Part shown: positions 7,971-15,093 of the stretch, piece after piece | Numbering within the stretch: position 1 is the first letter of the stretch | Layout of the letters: every line of letters begins with the position of its first letter | Origin: Clostridioides difficile | GTDB taxonomy: Bacteria; Bacillota; Clostridia; Peptostreptococcales; Peptostreptococcaceae | Direction: 5' to 3' | DNA: 54,955 bases | Assembly (NCBI RefSeq): GCF_001299635.1 | Contig: NZ_JRHN01000042.1 | Location: 1-54,955, forward strand | Position numbers and translations under genes: made by a program | The notes under the pieces: model-generated | The model's database searches: none | Told to the model about the DNA's origin: nothing | The model's input: only the letters and a program-made list of their open reading frames with translations

Positions 7971-10032
7971 ATTTTAAATCCACATAGTTAATATAAAACA
8001 AGTAAAACCAGACGGAACTATTGTAATACCACCAAAATTTACATTCCCTATAGTTAATATAAAACCAAAAAAGTTGGAGAAATAGCATCTAAAGCATGTG
8101 CATTTACATACCACATAGTTAATATAAAACATTAACACCATACCAATTATAAACTGCAATAAAAATCTTTACATACCACATAGTTAATATAAAACCGGGT
8201 GGATTACCTTATTTAGATTCTTCTGATACTACCTTTACATACCACATAGTTAATATAAAACTAAAAAATAATTTTGTAAAAAAGGAAATCACTAATACCT
8301 TTACATACCACATAGTTAATATAAAACAAAAGTTAGTAGGTGTTTTTATGTTAGATTTTTTGTTCTTTACATACCACATAGTTAATATAAAACACCACCT
8401 GTTGATAATAATTTTATTTCCCATCCAAACTTTACATACCACATAGTTAATATAAAACTCGTAAAGCTAGGAAGCGTGGACGTACACCAAAAAAGACCTT
8501 TACATACCACATAGTTAATATAAAACTTTTAATTTTTAAAGTGTCTTTTCTTTTTTCATAAAACTTTACATACCACATAGTTAATATAAAACAACGCATA
8601 ATAAAAATTTTAAAAATGCCTTATATTAGCTTTACATACCACATAGTTAATATAAAACCTGTTAAGTTAAGTTCTTCTTGAAGAATATCATATACCTTTA
8701 CATACCACATAGTTAATATAAAACTAATCCTTCTGATACTGCTACTTGGTTTAATTCTGGCTTTACATACCACATAGTTAATATAAAACTAGATAGTTAC
8801 TTTGAAAGAGCCTTAGACTTAATATCCTTTACATACCACATAGTTAATATAAAACATTGTGTAATTTTATATCTTGCATGCTTGCCTCCTTACTTTACAT
8901 ACCACATAGTTAATATAAAACCTTTGCCTTTTTCTTTTATATAATCTATTATCTTTTTATCTTTACATACCACATAGTTAATATAAAACTTTCATAATTC
9001 CATGCAAATATATCTGAATTATTTATCTTTACATACCACATAGTTAATATAAAACTGTTTTAGGCTTAGATTTAGGACTATGTTTATGTTCTTTACATAC
9101 CACATAGTTAATATAAAACTTTAACTTTGTAAGAGGCACTTTGCCGTATGTAAACTCCTTTACATACCACATAGTTAATATAAAACCTGATAATGTAAGT
9201 GGTAGTGGTACTTCTTTATATTTCTTTACATACCACATAGTTAATATAAAACGAATTTAAATGGCCTATAATACCACCATTTCCTGGCTTTACATACCAC
9301 ATAGTTAATATAAAACGAGTTATTTTATCTGATGCAGTTTTGTATATACTTATCTTTACATACCACATAGTTAATATAAAACTATTTTTTAATGTTACAT
9401 TAAGATTTTCTTTTGTAGCCTTTACATACCACATAGTTAATATAAAACGTAATGCTGCACATATTAAAGTTACCACTGCTACAACCTTTACATACCACAT
9501 AGTTAATATAAAACAAGGCTGATGTAAAGGAGCTTAAAGGTTTAGTGGTCTTTACATACCACATAGTTAATATAAAACTTTTTAATGTTACATTAAGATT
9601 TTCTTTTGTAGCCTTTACATACCACATAGTTAATATAAAACCACCCCCTGTTGCTTCTTCATCATTTAATAAATATGTCTTTACATACCACATAGTTAAT
9701 ATAAAACTCTTATATGCAATAAAGTCTAAAAAGATATATTTGTACTTTACATACCACATAGTTAATATAAAACCCTAATATAGCTATGATAATGTTTAAT
9801 ATAGTGTTCTTTACATACCACATAGTTAATATAAAACACAAACTAAAGTAGTTGCAATAACAGAAATAAGCTCCTTTACATACCACATAGTTAATATAAA
9901 ACGAAAATGCTTCTTTTGAGGTTTGGAGTAATACTGGCTTTACATACCACATAGTTAATATAAAACAAGTCTTAAATTTACAGTATCAAACTACCCCTTA
10001 ATACTTTACATACCACATAGTTAATATAAAAC
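7971..10032 (-). CRISPR. CRISPR array 1: 32 repeats, 31 spacers (type I-B repeat)
   Basis: 29-nt repeats (minus strand GTTTTATATTAACTATGTGG, then a TATGTAAAG end) start, in plus coordinates, at 7971, 8037, 8102, 8167 and so on to 10004, with spacers of 34-39 nt, mostly 37. The two repeats farthest from the leader (7971-7999 and 8037-8065) are degenerate, which marks the old end. The leader lies at the right, so transcription is on the minus strand. Spacers at 9383-9419 and 9579-9612 target the same sequence. No cas gene is in the window; the array presumably uses the host type I-B Cas proteins. Confidence 0.99.
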
Positions 10033-10226
10033 CCCAAAATAAATTGAGTATTTACAATACTTGCACATATACAACTCTCTTAAATTTGCAGTGCGCGGAT
10101 AGTCGTGCAATTGATAACACTTATCATACACTCTCAATGCCTTACATTGCAACTGTTAAAGCCTACTTGAGTAGAAAAATCGCTCACTGCAAAACTCTTA
10201 CCTCTATTATACCATTTTTTACCACA
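10033..10226 (-). promoter_or_regulatory. CRISPR leader 1
   Basis: A leader of about 190 bp next to the newest repeat. It holds TGGTATAAT (-10 at 10206-10211) and an inverted repeat TTTGCAGTG (10085-10093) / CACTGCAAA (10185-10193). The same elements with the same 109-bp span occur in leader 2. The repeat-proximal end reads ATTTATTTTGGG on the transcribed strand. Confidence 0.9.
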
Positions 10227-10227
10227 T

Positions 10228-10262
10228 AAAGCACTTGAAACAATAGAATATCCAAGTGCTTT
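10228..10262 (-). terminator. Hairpin between the 52-aa gene and leader 1
   Basis: AAAGCACTTG (10228-10237) pairs with CAAGTGCTTT (10253-10262). The T-run is weak. It insulates the array promoter from the antirepressor operon upstream. Close copies stand at 12908 and 15027. Confidence 0.6.
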
Positions 10263-10269
10263 ATCTATG

Positions 10270-10428
10270 TTATTTATTCTCTTTCTCTTCTGATTTCCTA
10301 CATTCTTCTTTCACTAAATTTACAAATCTATAAAATCTTTCTGGATTTTCATTTTTCATCTTTTCAAAGATACTTCCAAGTTCTTTAATAAGTTCTATCC
10401 TATCCATATCAAGTAAATTCTCATACAT
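10270..10428 (-). CDS. Small charged protein of the antirepressor module 1
   Basis: 52 aa, MYENLLDMDRIELIKELGSI... ending KSEEKENK; helical and charged. The upstream context (AGGGGGATTAATACA before ATG) is identical to that of the 58-aa paralogue at 12954-13130, with which it shares the pattern ENLL...FEKMKNENPERFYRFV versus KQNDEEKFQEYAEIL. It follows the antirepressor gene by 59 bp. Function unknown; conserved placement argues that it is translated. Confidence 0.7.
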   Translation of the reverse strand: MYENLLDMDRIELIKELGSIFEKMKNENPERFYRFVNLVKEECRKSEEKENK

Positions 10429-10487
10429 TGTATTAATCCCCCTCAAAACTAAACTAAAATAAACTAAATTATTTAATACAATAGAAT

Positions 10488-11300
10488 TTACTCAATTTTG
10501 TATACCACATGATAATTCTTCTTCTCACCTTGTATCTTAACAGGTCTATTATTCTCCTCTATCCAATTTCTTATTTTATCTATTACACTTTGTGTATACT
10601 TATTTACAGTACCAGTCCAACTTCCATTAGTTTCCCAAACACCTTTTACTTCACTATCTTCTAAATCAATCTTTTTAATAATCTCACAAACAGCCATCTG
10701 AGCTGGCTTATTACTCTTAGAATATATTTTTAGTTTAGATGCTATTTGCTTTGTGTCAAAATAATGTTCTTCTTCATCTATCTCAATTGGTAAATCAATG
10801 CCTGCCTTTTTATATAATGTCTTTGCTGTTAATAGTTTTGATTTGTTGTCAAATCCTGCATCATCTAATAGTTCTTTTAACATAGATGTACTATTATAAG
10901 CCAGTTGTAATTTTTCAATCTCACTTGCTTTTTCTCTCAACTTATCTGGATTAGCATTGTTAGTTATGTATGCACCATGTTGTCGAATTTGAGGTAGTAC
11001 TTCATCACTTATCCAGTCTTGAAACTTTTCTGCTTCTTCTTTTCTTGATTTAAAGATTAATTTATACACTCCACTTTCAGTAAGAAAATTTTCACCAGCA
11101 TTGTTTAATTTTCGGATGTCAGTATTACTGATATCCGAATTTCTTAACTTTACAACTTGCTTTTCATTCATAAGTCTTATATTCTCATTAACATTTTTTA
11201 TATCTAAACAGTTTGCTACATCTTTTGAGTTGAATAAAATTCTTCCTTCAAATTCGAATACTTCAATCTCTTTTCCTTCAAAATTCATTAATTCATTCAT
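10488..11300 (-). CDS. BRO-N antirepressor (module 1)
   Basis: 270 aa. Residues about 1-110 are a BRO-N domain (EVFEFEGRILFNSKDVANCLDI, GVYKLIFKSRKEEAEKFQDWISDEVLPQIR). Residues 110-270 are a C-terminal domain almost identical to that of the module 2 protein (FDTKQIASKLKIYSKSNKPA, YTQSVIDKIRNWIEENNRP). Such proteins inactivate phage repressors. Start ATG has AAGGAGGATT. Upstream lies a 17-bp-arm inverted repeat and an antisense RNA gene. Confidence 0.85.
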   Translation of the reverse strand: MNELMNFEGKEIEVFEFEGRILFNSKDVANCLDIKNVNENIRLMNEKQVVKLRNSDISNTDIRKLNNAGENFLTESGVYKLIFKSRKEEAEKFQDWISDEVLPQIRQHGAYITNNANPDKLREKASEIEKLQLAYNSTSMLKELLDDAGFDNKSKLLTAKTLYKKAGIDLPIEIDEEEHYFDTKQIASKLKIYSKSNKPAQMAVCEIIKKIDLEDSEVKGVWETNGSWTGTVNKYTQSVIDKIRNWIEENNRPVKIQGEKKNYHVVYKIE

Positions 11301-11319
11301 AGTAAAATCCTCCTTAAAT

Positions 11320-11347
11320 TTGATTGTAAGAAGTACCTTACTATGAT
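11320..11347 (+). promoter_or_regulatory. Promoter of antisense RNA 1
   Basis: TTGATT (11320-11325), 16 bp, TATGAT (11342-11347) on the plus strand, overlapping the antirepressor ribosome-binding region on the other strand. Confidence 0.55.
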
Positions 11348-11374
11348 AGAATATATTTCATAGAAGGTAACTTC
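11330..11374. repeat. Inverted repeat upstream of antirepressor 1
   Basis: Arms 11330-11346 and 11358-11374 (GAAGTACCTTACTATGA against its near-complement). It overlaps the antisense promoter -10 and, in the mRNA, would form a hairpin about 15 nt before the antirepressor ribosome-binding site. It could be an operator or an RNA control hairpin. Module 2 has a different inverted repeat at the matching place. Confidence 0.65.
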
Positions 11375-11423
11375 TTTGGGAAACAGTCGCAAGTGCTTTG
11401 GTCGGTGCAGCGGCTGTTTTTTA
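11354..11423 (+). ncRNA. sar-like antisense RNA 1 (about 70 nt)
   Basis: Bounded by the plus-strand promoter at 11320-11347 and a strong terminator (AACAGTCGC/GCGGCTGTT, 9 bp, then TTTTTT). It is antisense to the gap between the RHH gene and the antirepressor gene. The terminator loop exposes TTTGGTCGG (11397-11405). Place, size and strand match the sar RNA between arc and ant of phage P22. Prediction only. Confidence 0.6.
11382..11422 (+). terminator. Terminator of antisense RNA 1
   Basis: 9-bp stem 11382-11390 with 11410-11418 (one U-G), 19-nt loop, six T residues. Confidence 0.8.
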
Positions 11424-11603
11424 TTTGTTTTTGTCAAGCTTCTCTTTCACCAATTCAATTCCTCTAATTACAACATCTGTTTTAGATATTTTAAGATTTT
11501 CAGCACACTCATTTAATATATCAGCTTGTTCTTGATTAAGTCTAACTTCAAATCTCAGTTTTTTAGAGTCTTTTTTTGGTGGTCTGCCTAATTTACTGGA
11601 CAT
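11421..11603 (-). CDS. Ribbon-helix-helix repressor (module 1)
   Basis: 60 aa. LRFEVRLNQEQADILNECAENLKISKTDVVIRGIELVKEKL is a ribbon-helix-helix fold (beta strand LRFEVRL, two helices). The N-terminal tail is basic (LGRPPKKDSKK). GAGAGGTGATTAG precedes the ATG. The operator-like palindrome over its own -10 (11628-11652) suggests autoregulation, as with Arc of P22. Confidence 0.85.
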   Translation of the reverse strand: MSSKLGRPPKKDSKKLRFEVRLNQEQADILNECAENLKISKTDVVIRGIELVKEKLDKNK

Positions 11604-11626
11604 CTAATCACCTCTCTTTTTATTGT

Positions 11627-11656
11627 CCGTACTTAAATCATATTATAGTACGTACG
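11627..11656 (-). promoter_or_regulatory. Promoter and palindromic operator of RHH gene 1
   Basis: TATAAT -10 (plus 11642-11647) lies between palindrome arms CGTACT (11628-11633) and AGTACG (11647-11652). Confidence 0.6.
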
Positions 11657-11696
11657 ATAAATCAAGAGTTTTTACTAATTTTTTCTAATTATTTTA

Positions 11697-11716
11697 CTCA
11701 ACCGACCAAACTTGAG
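11697..11716. repeat. Conserved small hairpin with loop complementary to antisense RNA 1
   Basis: CTCAA and TTGAG enclose CCGACCAAAC (plus strand). The loop is an exact 9-nt complement of TTTGGTCGG in the antisense RNA terminator loop. It is conserved at 14444-14463 in module 2. Confidence 0.55.
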
Positions 11717-11717
11717 C

Positions 11718-11750
11718 AAAACAAAAGCACCTACATATTTGTAAGTGCTT
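11718..11750 (-). terminator. Trailer terminator of CRISPR array 2
   Basis: AAGCACTTAC / GTAGGTGCTT 10-bp stem and TTTTGTTTT on the minus strand. Confidence 0.8.
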
Positions 11751-11765
11751 CCTTTTCTTTATTTA

Positions 11766-12712
11766 ATTTTGAATCCACATAGTTAATATAAAACGTAAGG
11801 TATTTCGAACCTTTATAGATAAATTTATAAACTTTACATACCACATTGTTAATATAAAACGAGGTATATGGTGTTTTACCACCCACTTAGAATGCTGACT
11901 TACATGCCATTTAGTTAATATAAAATTTGGTGGAAACAAATCTTATCATGCTTTTGTTGCGACCTTTACATACCACTTAGTTAATATAAAATGTTATCTA
12001 AAAATACAGGAATTGCAGCATCTTCTATCTTTACATACCACTTAGTTAATATAAAACTAATAATGTTTGGGAAGTTATAAAAAATGTAGTACTCTTTACA
12101 TACCACATAGTTAATATAAAACTAATAACATATTTATAGATATTTTTATTGTATTTTTCTTTACATACCACATAGTTAATATAAAACTAGCTTATTCTAA
12201 TACAGTAAAAACTTCAATAAAAACCTTTACATACCACTTAGTTAATATAAAACTGCTGTTCTTGTTTCCTCTTTTTCATCCTCAAAAAACTTTACATACC
12301 ACATAGTTAATATAAAACTGATAATCATTAGCCACAGTTTTTCTAAACCAATCCACTTTACATACCACATAGTTAATATAAAACAAAGATATATAATGAT
12401 GATAAAGTTAAATTATATCTTTCTTTACATACCACATAGTTAATATAAAACCTGAATTTTTAAGTTCTTGAGTTTTTTTATCTTTGACCTTTACATACCA
12501 CATAGTTAATATAAAACATGATTAACACTATATTTCTATGCTAAAAGTATGATCTTTACATACCACATAGTTAATATAAAACTCAGTAAAAAAGGCATAA
12601 AAGTAAGTATTGTATGCCACTTTACATACCACATAGTTAATATAAAACAGTTTAAACCTACAGTTTTAAGACTTTTAGTGTGACTTTACATACCACATAG
12701 TTAATATAAAAC
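11766..12712 (-). CRISPR. CRISPR array 2: 15 repeats, 14 spacers
   Basis: 29-nt repeats start at 11766, 11832, 11898, 11964, 12029, 12094, 12159, 12225, 12290, 12356, 12423, 12489, 12554, 12620 and 12684; spacers are 35-38 nt. Repeats far from the leader are variant (CATTGTTA, CATTTAG, CACTTAG, final T instead of C), those near the leader are uniform. The leader is at the right, so transcription is on the minus strand. Confidence 0.99.
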
Positions 12713-12905
12713 CCCAAAATAAACTTAGCATTTACAATACTTACACACATAAAACTCTCTCAAATTTGCAGTGAACCATGAGTAGTGCAGTTGATAACAC
12801 TTATCGTATACTCTCAATACCTTGTATCTCAACTGTTAAACTATACTTAAATATAAAAATCGCTCACTGCAAAACTCTTATTTATATTATACCATTTTTT
12901 AACAT
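12713..12905 (-). promoter_or_regulatory. CRISPR leader 2
   Basis: It is strongly similar to leader 1 and has the same repeat-proximal end, the inverted repeat TTTGCAGTG (12765-12773) / CACTGCAAA (12865-12873), and -10 TATAAT at 12896-12901 (minus strand TATAAT in ATGGTATAAT). Confidence 0.9.
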
Positions 12906-12907
12906 AT

Positions 12908-12942
12908 AAAGCACTTGAAACAACAGAATATTCAAGTGCTTT
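12908..12942 (-). terminator. Hairpin between the 58-aa gene and leader 2
   Basis: AAAGCACTTGAA pairs with TTCAAGTGCTTT. It is a copy of the hairpins at 10228 and 15027. Confidence 0.6.
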
Positions 12943-12953
12943 ATCTATTCTAT

Positions 12954-13130
12954 TTACTTCTTTTCTCTCTCTTCTTGTTCTCTAAGAATACCTCTCAATA
13001 TCTCTGCATATTCTTGAAATTTTTCTTCATCATTCTGTTTTAATTTATATAATAATGTAGCAAATTTCACAAAATACTCTACATCTTCATCAGTTTTTAA
13101 ATTGTACTCCTTAAGTAAATTCTCACGCAT
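12954..13130 (-). CDS. Small charged protein of antirepressor module 2
   Basis: 58 aa, MRENLLKEYNLKTDEDVEYF... ending EQEEREKK. I chose the ATG at 13130 because AGGGGG lies 9 nt upstream, as in the module 1 paralogue; an in-frame TTG at 13148 overlaps that site. Helical and charged; unknown function. Confidence 0.72.
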   Translation of the reverse strand: MRENLLKEYNLKTDEDVEYFVKFATLLYKLKQNDEEKFQEYAEILRGILREQEEREKK

Positions 13131-13181
13131 TGTATTAATCCCCCTCAAAACTAAACTAAATTATTTTTAATACAATAGAAT

Positions 13182-14048
13182 TTACTCAATCTTGTACACT
13201 ACATGATAATTCTTCTTCTCTCCTGCAATCTTAGCAGGTCTATTATTCTCCTCTATCCAATTTCTTATTTTATCTATTACACTTTGTGAATACTTTGTTG
13301 TAGTTCCATTCCAATTATCCTTATTTGCTAATACTATTAGCTTCTCTTCTTCTTTAATATCTAATTTCTTAATAATCTCACAAACTGCCACAAACGCAGG
13401 TTTATTAGACTTAGAATAAATATTTAACTTAGTTGCAATTTGTTTTGTATCAAAGAAATGCTCTTTTTCTTCAATCTCCAAAGGTAACTCTATTCCTGCT
13501 TTCTTATAGATAGTTTTTGCTGTAAGTAACTTTGCTTTTTCATCTATTCCAGCACCATCTAAAAATGGAGTCAAAATTTCTATAGTCTTATTAACTGTGT
13601 CTAGGCTTTCTATTTCATTTGCCCTGTCTCTTAATGCTTGAGGGTCAGCATTACTTGTTATGTATGCACCTGTTTGTCTTATACTTGGTAAAACTTCTCG
13701 TCTAAGCCATTTTCTAAACTGTACACCAATTGGTTTATCTGTGTATTGTAAAAATCCATATAAACCATCTTCATAAAAAATAGTTATACTTCTAGCTTTA
13801 TTACTAATTATATTATTTGCGACTACATTTAAAGTAGTTACAAAATCATTAAATTCATTTCCTTTCAATACATCATACTCTTGTTCAATCTCAAAGTCTT
13901 CTGCTTTTATGCAATCCTGTATTGTTTTAGATACATCAGCATAATCGAATAATCCAACTATTTGATTAGCTATCCAACAAGATTTTTCTTTCCACATAAA
14001 AGTATAAATTTGACTTCCATTGAACTCTTTTACTATTAAATTTTTCAT
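13182..14048 (-). CDS. BRO-N-like antirepressor (module 2)
   Basis: 288 aa. The N-terminal region (residues 1-125; SQIYTFMWKEKSCWIANQIV, EDGLYGFLQYTDKPIGVQFR KWLRREVLPSIRQ) is BRO-N-like but very different from module 1. The C-terminal region from about residue 130 is nearly the same as in module 1, down to the shared end YHVVYKIE. AAGGAGTG precedes the ATG. N-terminal replacement with a constant C-terminus suggests a change of target. Confidence 0.83.
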   Translation of the reverse strand: MKNLIVKEFNGSQIYTFMWKEKSCWIANQIVGLFDYADVSKTIQDCIKAEDFEIEQEYDVLKGNEFNDFVTTLNVVANNIISNKARSITIFYEDGLYGFLQYTDKPIGVQFRKWLRREVLPSIRQTGAYITSNADPQALRDRANEIESLDTVNKTIEILTPFLDGAGIDEKAKLLTAKTIYKKAGIELPLEIEEKEHFFDTKQIATKLNIYSKSNKPAFVAVCEIIKKLDIKEEEKLIVLANKDNWNGTTTKYSQSVIDKIRNWIEENNRPAKIAGEKKNYHVVYKIE

Positions 14049-14067
14049 AATATTACACTCCTTAAAT

Positions 14068-14096
14068 TTGAATTTTTTTAAGGAATGATGTATACT
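14068..14096 (+). promoter_or_regulatory. Promoter of antisense RNA 2
   Basis: TTGAAT (14068-14073), 17 bp, TATACT (14091-14096) on the plus strand. Confidence 0.6.
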
Positions 14097-14123
14097 AACA
14101 TTAGTATATTTGTAGTATACATC
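14087..14123. repeat. Palindrome upstream of antirepressor 2
   Basis: GATGTATACTA (14087-14097) and TAGTATACATC (14113-14123): perfect 11-bp arms overlapping the antisense promoter -10. Candidate operator or RNA hairpin. Confidence 0.7.
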
Positions 14124-14172
14124 AATAGGGGTTACTCAATCTTTGGTCGGGGAGAGTGACCCTTATTTTTTA
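14103..14172 (+). ncRNA. sar-like antisense RNA 2 (about 70 nt)
   Basis: Same plan as antisense RNA 1: a plus-strand promoter, then a terminator whose stem (GGGTTACTC/GAGTGACCC) differs completely from that of RNA 1 while the loop keeps TTTGGTCGG (14142-14150). Structure is conserved while the stem sequence changes. It is antisense to the RHH-antirepressor gap. Confidence 0.6.
14129..14172 (+). terminator. Terminator of antisense RNA 2
   Basis: 9-bp stem 14129-14137 with 14154-14162 (one U-G), then TTATTTTTTATT. Confidence 0.72.
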
Positions 14173-14343
14173 TTCCTTCTCTTCTAACTTCTCAATACCT
14201 TTTCTTACAGCTTCATTTTTAGTAATACCATATTTTTTTGTATATGTTTCTAAAATTTCTTCATGCTTACTATCCAATCTAACTGTAATTCTTTTATTCA
14301 TAGCAGTTTCCGTTTTAGGTCTGCCAACCTTATTTTTAGTTAT
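14170..14343 (-). CDS. Ribbon-helix-helix repressor (module 2), unusual start
   Basis: About 57 aa: NKVGRPKTETAMNKRITVRLDSKHEEILETYTKKYGITKNEAVRKGIEKLEEKE, an RHH fold parallel to module 1 (GRP tail, then RITVRL strand and two helices). AGGAGGTGATTACT stands before ATA at 14343, exactly where module 1 has ATG, so the start codon looks changed from ATG to ATA. The frame stays open up to a TTG at 14403, but that lies in the promoter. Translation may be weak or start at an internal ATG. Confidence 0.6.
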   Translation of the reverse strand: MTKNKVGRPKTETAMNKRITVRLDSKHEEILETYTKKYGITKNEAVRKGIEKLEEKE

Positions 14344-14368
14344 AGTAATCACCTCCTGTATAATTATC

Positions 14369-14411
14369 GGCTGACACTTATTATTATAATTGATGTCTGC
14401 CAATAATTCAA
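14369..14411 (-). promoter_or_regulatory. Promoter and operator of RHH gene 2
   Basis: Minus strand TTGAAT, 17 bp, TATAAT (-10 at plus 14383-14388). An inverted repeat GGCTGACA (14369-14376) / TGTCTGCC (14394-14401) spans the -10. Confidence 0.68.
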
Positions 14412-14443
14412 TAGGTTTTTACTAATTTTTTCTAATTATTTTA

Positions 14444-14463
14444 CTCAACCGACCAATTTTGAG
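14444..14463. repeat. Conserved small hairpin, module 2 copy
   Basis: CTCAA ... TTGAG around CCGACCAATT; an 8-nt exact complement of the antisense RNA 2 loop. The flanks are also conserved with 11671-11716. Confidence 0.5.
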
Positions 14464-14465
14464 CA

Positions 14466-14499
14466 AAACAAAAGCACCTACCATAAAAGTAAGTGCTTT
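14466..14499 (-). terminator. Trailer terminator of CRISPR array 3
   Basis: Stem AAAGCACTTAC / GTAGGTGCTTT then TTGTTTTG on the minus strand. Confidence 0.78.
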
Positions 14500-14511
14500 C
14501 TTTTTCTATTT

Positions 14512-14995
14512 AGTTTTTCTCCACATAGTTAATATAAAACGGAATAAATATATACATTTTATGCCAATTGATTCATTCTTTACATACCACTTAGTTAATA
14601 TAAAACTGCTCTCTCGTAGTCTGGCAAATCTGTATATTCATGCTTTACATACCACATAGTTAATATAAAATATTGCATGGTTATATTATTGCACCACAGG
14701 ACTTCACCTTTACATACCACATAGTTAATATAAAATACGAGGATTAAATGATAATATGGCAATAATATTGTCCTTTACATACCACATAGTTAATATAAAA
14801 TGTTTTGTTGAGCAACTAACAAAAGATATGCCTAAAATCTTTACATACCACATAGTTAATATAAAATCTTTATAGTAGTAGTTTTTATTCCTTTATCTTT
14901 CAACTTTACATGCCACTTAGTTAATATAAAATTTGGAAATGTAAGCCAAACTGCACATCATTTAATAAGCTTTACATACCACTTAGTTAATATAA
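14512..14995 (-). CRISPR. CRISPR array 3: 8 repeats, 7 spacers, leader deleted
   Basis: Repeats start at 14512, 14578, 14643, 14708, 14773, 14839, 14904 and 14970; spacers are 36-37 nt. Five repeats end in T rather than C (plus strand) and several have CACTTAG. The right-most repeat loses its last 3 bases and joins directly to promoter-like DNA, without the roughly 170-bp leader present in arrays 1 and 2. It looks like an old array that cannot grow. Confidence 0.97.
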
Positions 14996-15007
14996 TCTTC
15001 TATTTCC

Positions 15008-15013
15008 ATTATA
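15008..15013 (-). promoter_or_regulatory. Residual promoter of array 3
   Basis: Minus strand AAAAAGTGGTATAATGG keeps the extended -10 of the other leaders, only about 13 bp from the first repeat. Transcription of the array is therefore still plausible. Confidence 0.6.
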
Positions 15014-15026
15014 CCACTTTTTAACA

Positions 15027-15068
15027 TACAAAGCACTTGAAACAACATAATATTCAAGTGCTTTGTAT
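15027..15068 (-). terminator. Long hairpin beyond array 3
   Basis: CATACAAAGCACTTGAA pairs with TTCAAGTGCTTTGTATG (17 bp) around an 11-nt loop. It is a longer copy of the hairpins at 10228 and 12908 and lies downstream of the SHOCT gene. Confidence 0.65.
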
Positions 15069-15093
15069 GTTCATACTTATTTATTTTCTCTTG

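Noticed and set aside
8209-9952. Several ORFs with repeated FILTMWYVK or FTYHIVNIK segments
   Set aside because: They are translations of the CRISPR repeats in arrays 1-3, not genes.
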